From assembly GCF_040947875.1 (NCBI RefSeq), contig NZ_JBFRXN010000004.1, positions 248,001 through 312,000 on the forward strand: a stretch of DNA of 64,000 nucleotides. Reading direction: 5' to 3'. This document shows, piece after piece, positions 16,350 to 22,552 of the stretch. This DNA is from Pseudomonas sp. MYb118 (GTDB taxonomy: Bacteria > Pseudomonadota > Gammaproteobacteria > Pseudomonadales > Pseudomonadaceae). The number at the start of each line of letters is the position of its first letter. Position 1 is the first letter of the stretch. Below the pieces are notes generated by a model. The model was given only the letters and a program-made list of their open reading frames with translations. It did no database searches and had not been told where the DNA came from. Both the position numbers and the translations under genes were made by a program.

Positions 16350-17342
16350 ATGACGCCGTTTTACGATGCGCGCGGCAATATTTATGCGGTAGTGGCGCCG
16401 GACGCCGTGCGCCGTGCCGGGGTCTATCTGCCCGAGCTGGCCAGTCAGGCCGCGCAGACACGGCAAGCCTGGGCTCCACAAGCCATCGAGGCGTTCTGCG
16501 CCTGGGCCCCGGGCACGCAACCGGCCGGCAGCAAGGAGCATCGCAGCGACGGGTTGCTGGTCGGCCCGTTTCAGGCGGCGCCGCCGTTCGACCTGCTGAT
16601 CGTCAACACTGACGGCACCCTGGCCGAGCGCAGCGGTAACGGCCTGACGATTTTCTCCCAGGCGCTCAGCGACCAGGGGCTGCTCTCACAGGACGAGGCC
16701 TGCCTGCTGCAGGTCCATCACGACAAGAGCGATACGCCGTCGCCGGGGCAGACCTCGGTGAAGGCGGCGCAGGTCGAGGGTGTGGCGGGGTTCTGGCTGG
16801 ACCTGGGTAAGCCGGGCTTCGGTCCGGCGGCGGTCAGCGCGCAAGGGACGGGTGAAGTGAAGTTCAACGACCGCGACGTCAGCCATGTGCAACCGCTGGC
16901 GGCGTTGAATCCGGCCTGGCAGCGCAGCCAGTTCGTGCGCGTGGGCAATCCCCATTGCGTGACCCTGGTGGAGCAGGCGAGCGACTTGCCGGCCAACGAA
17001 CAGATGCGCCAGGCAGATCTGAACCAAGGCCTGACGCACATCGCCTACGCCATGCCCACCGGCGCCGGGCAACCGTGTCCGGCGGGCATCAACCTGCAAT
17101 GGGCGATGCGTGAAGCCGATGGCCGCATCGCCTCGCGGGTGTTCGAGCGCGGCGAAGGGCCGACGGCGTCGTCCGGCACCAGCGCCACGGCAGTGGCCTG
17201 CGCGGCCTGGCGGGTGGGCTGGGTGGCGGCGGGGGAAGTGAAGGTGGTGATGCCCGGAGGCACGGCGCCGATTTTGCTGGAAGAGGTGGATGGCGAGTTG
17301 GGGCGGGTGAGTCTGTTTGGTACGGCGCGGTTGATGGGGTGA
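16350..17342 (+). CDS. DapF-like epimerase-fold protein without the catalytic cysteines
   Basis: A protein of about 330 residues with the diaminopimelate epimerase (PhzF/proline racemase-like) two-lobe fold. The motifs GNPHCVTLV and ERGEGPT match DapF. However, the two catalytic cysteines are replaced: the first lobe reads ERSGNG (about residue 95) where DapF has CGNG, and the second reads TASSGT (about residue 275) where DapF has ACGSG. Both positions are serine here, so classical two-thiol racemisation is unlikely; it may be an isomerase with other chemistry. The start at 16350 is fixed by a strong GGAGG. It is divergent from the MFS gene. Its function is unknown to me, and it is probably not the essential dapF. 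Confidence 0.75.
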   Translation: MTPFYDARGNIYAVVAPDAVRRAGVYLPELASQAAQTRQAWAPQAIEAFCAWAPGTQPAGSKEHRSDGLLVGPFQAAPPFDLLIVNTDGTLAERSGNGLTIFSQALSDQGLLSQDEACLLQVHHDKSDTPSPGQTSVKAAQVEGVAGFWLDLGKPGFGPAAVSAQGTGEVKFNDRDVSHVQPLAALNPAWQRSQFVRVGNPHCVTLVEQASDLPANEQMRQADLNQGLTHIAYAMPTGAGQPCPAGINLQWAMREADGRIASRVFERGEGPTASSGTSATAVACAAWRVGWVAAGEVKVVMPGGTAPILLEEVDGELGRVSLFGTARLMG

Positions 17343-17352
17343 GCTTTAGGGC

Positions 17353-17430
17353 CCCATCGCGAGCAGGCTCGCTCCCACATTGGTGTTGTGTCGATCACAA
17401 ATCACCTGTGGGAGCGAGCCTGCTCGCGAG
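17353..17430. repeat. REP pair between the DapF-like gene and codA
   Basis: Two REP units in tail-to-tail order separated by about 25 bases, lying between the convergent ends of the DapF-like gene and codA, where they may help stop transcription from both sides. Confidence 0.8.
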
Positions 17431-17459
17431 CTTCTAGTCCAGTCAACGCCTACCTCGGA

Positions 17460-18698
17460 TCACCGCAAAAACTCCACCACCGCCATCTCCCGCTTCATCA
17501 ACACCTTGCCCCCCCGCACCGAATACAGCGGCAGCCCCTGGCTGCGGATCACCTCGTAATCGCTGTCCGCCGACAGGATCAGCAGGTTCGCCGGCCGCCC
17601 CGGCTCCAGCCCGTAACGTTCGCCCAGGTTCAGCGCCCTGGCGCTGTTGTCCGTGACCAGGTCCAGTGCACTTTGCAGATTGCGGTAACCGAGCATGTGG
17701 CAGATATGCAGGCCGGCTTCCAGCACCCGCAAAATGTTGCCGTTGCCCAGCGGGTACCACGGGTCGACGATCGAGTCCTGGCCGAAGCACACGTTCATCC
17801 CCGCTTCCAGCAACTCGTTGACCCGCGTCACGCCGCGGCGTTTCGGGAAGGTGTCGAAGCGCCCTTGCAGATGAATGCTCTCGGTAGGGCAGGAGACGAA
17901 GCTGATACCCGAGTGCCCGAGCAGGCGGAACAGCTTGGCGCAGTAGGCGTTGTCGTAGGAGCCCATGGCCGTGGTGTGGCTGGCCGTGACCCGTGAGCCC
18001 ATGTCGCGGCTGCGCGCCTCTTCGGCCAGCACTTCGAGGAAGCGCGAGTGCGGGTCGTCGGTTTCATCGCAATGCACGTCCACCAGGCAACCGGTGCGTT
18101 CGGCCAGGTCCATCAGGAACTTCACCGAGCTGACGCCCTGGTCGCGGGTGTACTCGAAATGCGGGATCCCGCCCACCACATCGGCGCCCAGGTGAATGGC
18201 TTCCTCCATCAGGTCGCGGCCGTTGCGGTACGACTCGATGCCTTCCTGGGGAAACGCGACAATCTGCATGTCGACCAGGTGCCGGCTCTCCTCGCGCACT
18301 TCGAGCATGGCCTTGAGCGCGGTGAGCTGCGGGTCGGTGACATCGACGTGGGTGCGCACATGCTGGATGCCATGGGCGGCCAGGGCCTGAATGGTTTTCT
18401 TGGCGCGGGTTTTGGTGTCTTCCGCAGTGATCGTCACCTTGCGCTCACCCCAGCACTCGATGCCTTCGAACAGCGTGCCGCTCATGTTCCAGCGTGGTTC
18501 GCCGGCGGTGAGGGTGGCGTCGAGGTGAATGTGCGGCTCGACGAACGGCGGTACCACCAGGTTGCCCCCGGCGTCCAGGTCGTCGGGCCCCAGGGTCGGC
18601 GCCTCGGTCTGGCGGGAGATGTGGCTGATCAGACCGTTTTCCAGGTGCAGCTCATGCAGGCCTTCCTGGTTGCGCAGACGGGCATTGATGATGTGCAT
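17460..18698 (-). CDS. codA: Cytosine deaminase-family amidohydrolase CodA
   Basis: A 412-residue amidohydrolase aligned over its length with E. coli CodA. Metal-site motifs are PHIHLD (H56, H58), VDVHCDE (H209), SHTTAM (H241) and GQDS (D308). The substrate-binding glutamine is Q151 in VAFPQEG. It deaminates cytosine or a close analogue to the uracil form. Position 309 is Ser, where E. coli CodA has Asp314; the same exchange is associated with 5-methylcytosine deamination. ATG at 18698, 33 bases after the upstream hydrolase gene, so the two probably form an operon. No CodB-type permease gene is present. Confidence 0.85.
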   Translation of the reverse strand: MHIINARLRNQEGLHELHLENGLISHISRQTEAPTLGPDDLDAGGNLVVPPFVEPHIHLDATLTAGEPRWNMSGTLFEGIECWGERKVTITAEDTKTRAKKTIQALAAHGIQHVRTHVDVTDPQLTALKAMLEVREESRHLVDMQIVAFPQEGIESYRNGRDLMEEAIHLGADVVGGIPHFEYTRDQGVSSVKFLMDLAERTGCLVDVHCDETDDPHSRFLEVLAEEARSRDMGSRVTASHTTAMGSYDNAYCAKLFRLLGHSGISFVSCPTESIHLQGRFDTFPKRRGVTRVNELLEAGMNVCFGQDSIVDPWYPLGNGNILRVLEAGLHICHMLGYRNLQSALDLVTDNSARALNLGERYGLEPGRPANLLILSADSDYEVIRSQGLPLYSVRGGKVLMKREMAVVEFLR

Positions 18699-18731
18699 CG
18701 GGCGTGTCCTTTTTCGTCGGGCGGGTTTGCT

Positions 18732-19577
18732 CTACGGTAGCGCGGTAGAGGCATTGCCGGCCAGCGGCAGGAAGCGCAGCAGGGCGGCGACGATAGCTTC
18801 CGGGGCATCTTCCTGGACCAGGTGCCCGGCATTGGCCACCGGATGAAACTGCGAGCCGGGGATCAACTGATGCAAGGCACGCCCGCGCTCGATGGGAATC
18901 CACTGGTCGTCCTCGCCCCAGAGAATCTGCACCGGGCAGCGCACGGTCGGGTACAGGGGCTCGACTTCACGGGTGTAACGCTCGTCCATCTGCGCGATCT
19001 GCCGGTAGAAACCCGCCTGGCCGGGCTCGCCCAGCCAGGGCTGGACGTAGTGGGCAAGCTCCACGTCGCTGATCTCACGCTTGATCGCGCCGCGAATGTA
19101 AGCCGGCACGATGGCGCGTTGAATGTAGTCCGGCAGCCCGCTGAACGCCGCCTCGTGCTGGCGCACATGGCGCACGAACGGCGAGCCCCAGGGCGTCAGG
19201 GCCACCGGGTCGATCAGCGTCAGGCTGCGGTAATCCTTGCCGTTCAGCAGGTGCGTGCGCAGCACCGTGGCGCCGCCGAAATCGTGGGCCACCACATCCG
19301 GGCACTCCAGACCCCAGTGCTCCAGAAGCTGCGCCAGCAGCTGGTTTTGCACACCCAGGGAGACATCGCCGTCGATCTTCTCGGACTGCCCGTAACCCAG
19401 CAGGTCGAAGTAATACACCCGGTGCGTGGCGATGAAGTGCGGCGCGATACGGTGCCAGACAAAGGACGAAAACGGCGTGCCATGCACGAACACCAGCGGC
19501 GGGCCATCGCCCCGCACCGCATAGCGAACGTTATGCCCGTTGAAACGATAGGTTTGCGGCAGTGGCCAGTCACTCAT
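18732..19577 (-). CDS. Alpha/beta hydrolase of the haloalkane dehalogenase / epoxide hydrolase type
   Basis: A 281-residue alpha/beta hydrolase. The oxyanion-hole motif is VHGTPFSS, the nucleophile elbow reads AHDFGG so the nucleophile is Asp (D99) rather than Ser, the acid is in WGEDDQW and the base is the His of NAGHLVQED. An Asp nucleophile is typical of haloalkane and haloacetate dehalogenases and epoxide hydrolases, but the true substrate is not known. Two ATGs adjoin (19580 and 19577); the second is better spaced from AAGGA. It is the first gene of an operon with codA and is divergent from the first TccC-like gene. Confidence 0.8.
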   Translation of the reverse strand: MSDWPLPQTYRFNGHNVRYAVRGDGPPLVFVHGTPFSSFVWHRIAPHFIATHRVYYFDLLGYGQSEKIDGDVSLGVQNQLLAQLLEHWGLECPDVVAHDFGGATVLRTHLLNGKDYRSLTLIDPVALTPWGSPFVRHVRQHEAAFSGLPDYIQRAIVPAYIRGAIKREISDVELAHYVQPWLGEPGQAGFYRQIAQMDERYTREVEPLYPTVRCPVQILWGEDDQWIPIERGRALHQLIPGSQFHPVANAGHLVQEDAPEAIVAALLRFLPLAGNASTALP

Positions 19578-19602
19578 CATCACGTCCTTTTGGCGGGGTG
19601 CA

Positions 19603-19655
19603 GGCCGAAGAGCATAGGCACACCTGTCATTTGTGTCAGTAGACGCTCTTCGGCC
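19603..19655. promoter_or_regulatory. 11-base perfect inverted repeat in the shared hydrolase / tccC promoter region
   Basis: GGCCGAAGAGC (19603-19613) and GCTCTTCGGCC (19645-19655) form a perfect 11-base inverted repeat around 31 bases, which contain a smaller inverted CACA..TGTG. It lies 20 bases before the first TccC gene and 25 bases before the hydrolase start, so it may be an operator or a leader hairpin for one or both. Confidence 0.5.
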
Positions 19656-19675
19656 CAGGGTGGTATTGAGACCCA

Positions 19676-22444
19676 ATGAATACGGCCGAGTTGCATCAGC
19701 ACACCCCCAGTCTGGCGGTCATCGACCCGCGGGGGCTGGCTGCGCGCGACGTGGCGTATTGGCGGGAGGCGGTTGGGCAGGCTGCACGGGCACAATCGAC
19801 GCGACAGGTGTTCGATGGGGTGGGGCGCCTGGCCGAGCAATGGGATGCGCGGTTGTCCATGCCTGCATTGGGTCAGTGCTCCAGCTTGTCTGGCAAGGTG
19901 TTGGCCAGTGACAGTGTCGACGCCGGCTGGCGGGTATCGCTGTTCGGCGAAGCCGAGCAGGTGCTGTCGGGCTGGGACGGTCGCGGTAGCCAGGGCGATA
20001 TTGAATACGACGCCTTGATACGCACGGTAGCGGTGACCGAGCAAGAGCGGGTGGTGGAGCGTTTCGAATATGGCGCCGTTGGTGCCAGCGCGGCCAACCA
20101 ATGCGGGCGGGTGGTGCGTCACGATGACCCGGCCGGGACCCGGCACATGACCGAGTACGATCTGTTGGGGCTGTCGCAGTGTGAGGTCAGCCATTTTTTA
20201 AATGCGCTTGATTCACCTGATTGGCCGCTGGACGTTGCTGCTCGTGATGCCTTGCTGGAAAGCGAGCCGGGGCTGGTCAGTCGCTGGGCGTATTCCGCGC
20301 TTGGGGATTTGTTGAGCTTGACCGATGCCCATGGCCATCGCCGTTCTTTAAGTTACTCGGTGGCCGGGCAACTTGGTCAGGGCTGGCTGCAAACGGCTAA
20401 CACCCCGGCACCGGGCCAATGTCTGGTGCAGGACATTCGCTATAACCCGGCGGGAAAAGTCGAGCGGGAGACTGCCGGTAACGGTGTAGTCACTGTCGCC
20501 GAGTACGCCCTCACCGACGGCCGGCTGGAGCGTCTGTCTGCCGGGTTGCCCGACGCCGAACCGTTGCAGGACTTGCGTTACACGGTCGATCCCGTTGGCA
20601 ACGTCGTGCAAATCGACGATCACGCCTTGCCGATCCGTTATTTCAAGAACCAGCGCATCGACCCTCAACGCGTTTACACCTACGACACGTTAGGACAGCT
20701 AATCAGCTCCACCGGCTGGGAAACCGCCAGCCCCGGCGCTGTGCTCAACTACAGCGAAGAATATGCCTACGACGCAGGCAGCAACATGACCGAGCTGCGG
20801 CACGTCGGCGCGCAAGCCTTCACCCGCCGCTGGGCCGTGGCTCCCGACAGCAATCGCAGTTTGATCGACGACGACCTGCCGGTGGATTTTCCCAGCCACT
20901 TCGACGCCAACGGCAACCTGCAATACCTGCACCGCGGTCAGGCCATGACCTGGGATCTGCGCAATCAGCTGGCCAGCGTGTCGCCGGTGCTGAGGGAGGA
21001 AGAGGACGACGACACCGAACGCTACATCTATGGTGGCGGCGGTAAACGCCTGCGCAAGGTCCGTACCGCGCTGACCAATGCGACCACCGTGATTGCCGAG
21101 GTTCGTTACCTGCCCGGGGTAACGCTGCACCGCCGTCCGACTGGCGAGCGCTATCAGGTGCTCGACCTTGAAGCCGGGCGAAACCGGATAACCTGGTTTC
21201 TCGGGCCTGAGGCGCCGCAACATCCCCTGCGTTATCACCTGACCAACCACTTGAGCTCAGGCACTGTGGAAGTGGACGCACAGGGAAACGTGCAAAGCCG
21301 TGAAGACTATTACCCGTTCGGCGGTACGGCGTGTGAAGACCATAGCGATCAGACGGGTGGTTACAAAACCATTCGATATTCAGGCAAGGAACGCGATGCG
21401 ACGGGGTTGTATTACTACGGGTTTCGCTACTACGCGCCGTGGTTGAGTCGATGGGTCAACCCGGATCCTGCTGGAGCAGTGGATGGGTTGAATCTTTATT
21501 GTTTTGTACGCAACTCACCCATGGTCAGGATGGATCGGGATGGGCTTGATAGTGACGATGACGATTGGGAATTGCCGAATGAATTACTTGATCTACCTGG
21601 CCCGGACAATCTGCCATCAGGCTTTGTGCGAGAAACTAATTTAATCACAACCTTTTCCTCACCGTGCCCAAGTTTGCGTGGGCAAACAGGTGAGGTATAT
21701 GACCGACCAGAGGAAGTTGGTGCTCTTCTGACAGAAGAAATAGGTTTCGCGTCATCATCAGTTACGTCGATTCCCACTGCGGGTGTAAATACAAGTGCAA
21801 GTACAAGCACAAGCACAAGTACAAGCACAAGTACAAGCACAAGTACAAGTGCAAGTACAAGTGAAAGTACAAGTACAGGTGTAAATGTAAGCGCAAGTAC
21901 TGCCAGAAGAGGGAGAGGACGAGGACGAGGACGAGGAAGTGCTAGCTCCCCGTCGCTGGTATCGAATAATCTGGCAAGTCCATTTCGGGTCATTGGGCCG
22001 GGGAGTGTTCCGCTATTTGAAGTTCACGCGGATGGCCGTGTTGTTGAGTATGTGAGATCGGTCAGAAATGTTCATGAGCCAGATACGGAGGGTGCATCGG
22101 CTTCAACTTCCAAGGGGTACTCCTGTCCTCAATGTTTTAATACTTATGGTGTCAAAAAAGATCTTGTCGATCATTATAAAACCCACAAGGATGGGGAGCT
22201 CTTCGTTTGTGAAGAATGTAATCGCACATTCAAGTACAGATGGAACATGAGGAAGCATATGCGAGTGCATACTGGTGAGAAACCTTATTCGTGTCATTAC
22301 TGTAATAAATCATTTGCGAGTCTGAGTGCGCACGACAAGCACCTGAGGTTGCATGCAGGTTCGAAGCCTTATGAGTGTTTTTTATGTGGCTACCGATCGA
22401 GGCAGAGTGGTCATCAAAATACACATCTGAATAAAATGCATTAG
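19676..22444 (+). CDS. TccC-like RHS toxin subunit with a C2H2 zinc-finger tail (copy 1)
   Basis: A 922-residue protein. Residues 1 to about 620 match the C subunit of Tc toxins (TccC): a start of the type TPSLAVIDPRGL, YD/RHS-repeat strands throughout, and the closing core KERDATGLYYYGFRYY and DPAGAVDGLNLYCFVRN (Asp597). In Tc toxins this core forms a cocoon, cuts off its variable C-terminus and releases it as the effector. Here the roughly 300-residue tail has a Ser/Thr hexanucleotide-coded stretch (about 706-733), an Arg-Gly stretch RRGRGRGRGRG (about 743-755) and four C2H2 zinc fingers (about 815-922) joined by linkers such as HTGEKPY. The tail is AT-richer than the core. No TcA, TcB or immunity gene adjoins. 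The zinc-finger effector is the novel part; nuclear action is inferred. Confidence 0.85.
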   Translation: MNTAELHQHTPSLAVIDPRGLAARDVAYWREAVGQAARAQSTRQVFDGVGRLAEQWDARLSMPALGQCSSLSGKVLASDSVDAGWRVSLFGEAEQVLSGWDGRGSQGDIEYDALIRTVAVTEQERVVERFEYGAVGASAANQCGRVVRHDDPAGTRHMTEYDLLGLSQCEVSHFLNALDSPDWPLDVAARDALLESEPGLVSRWAYSALGDLLSLTDAHGHRRSLSYSVAGQLGQGWLQTANTPAPGQCLVQDIRYNPAGKVERETAGNGVVTVAEYALTDGRLERLSAGLPDAEPLQDLRYTVDPVGNVVQIDDHALPIRYFKNQRIDPQRVYTYDTLGQLISSTGWETASPGAVLNYSEEYAYDAGSNMTELRHVGAQAFTRRWAVAPDSNRSLIDDDLPVDFPSHFDANGNLQYLHRGQAMTWDLRNQLASVSPVLREEEDDDTERYIYGGGGKRLRKVRTALTNATTVIAEVRYLPGVTLHRRPTGERYQVLDLEAGRNRITWFLGPEAPQHPLRYHLTNHLSSGTVEVDAQGNVQSREDYYPFGGTACEDHSDQTGGYKTIRYSGKERDATGLYYYGFRYYAPWLSRWVNPDPAGAVDGLNLYCFVRNSPMVRMDRDGLDSDDDDWELPNELLDLPGPDNLPSGFVRETNLITTFSSPCPSLRGQTGEVYDRPEEVGALLTEEIGFASSSVTSIPTAGVNTSASTSTSTSTSTSTSTSTSASTSESTSTGVNVSASTARRGRGRGRGRGSASSPSLVSNNLASPFRVIGPGSVPLFEVHADGRVVEYVRSVRNVHEPDTEGASASTSKGYSCPQCFNTYGVKKDLVDHYKTHKDGELFVCEECNRTFKYRWNMRKHMRVHTGEKPYSCHYCNKSFASLSAHDKHLRLHAGSKPYECFLCGYRSRQSGHQNTHLNKMH
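21791..21874 (+). repeat. In-frame hexanucleotide repeat (ACAAGT/ACAAGC) in tccC copy 1
   Basis: Fourteen units of ACAAGY, with a few G/A changes, encode a Thr-Ser (or Ala-Ser) run. The unit length is a multiple of three, so slippage changes linker length without breaking the frame. The ACA and AGT codons are rare in such high-GC genomes. Confidence 0.85.
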
Positions 22445-22522
22445 TTGGGATCATGAGCATGTATCCATGACCATTTTATTATTCCTGAACAGAGGTGAAT
22501 TCATGATTTGTAACAATAAGAG

Positions 22523-22540
22523 GCACTCGTGGACGAGTGC
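22523..22540. promoter_or_regulatory. Perfect 8-base hairpin just before tccC copy 2
   Basis: GCACTCGT-GG-ACGAGTGC lies between the two tccC-like genes, 12 bases before the second start. No T-run follows, so it is more likely a leader hairpin that limits translation of copy 2 than a terminator. The gap itself (22445-22552) has no gene. Confidence 0.5.
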
Positions 22541-22552
22541 GATTTACTAGCC

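Noticed and set aside
16350..17342. Calling this gene dapF (diaminopimelate epimerase)
   Set aside because: Both catalytic cysteines are missing and the context is not lysine biosynthesis.
21902..21940. AT-hook motif in the RGRGRG stretch of tccC copy 1
   Set aside because: The AT-hook core needs GRP; no proline is present, so it is only an Arg-Gly stretch.
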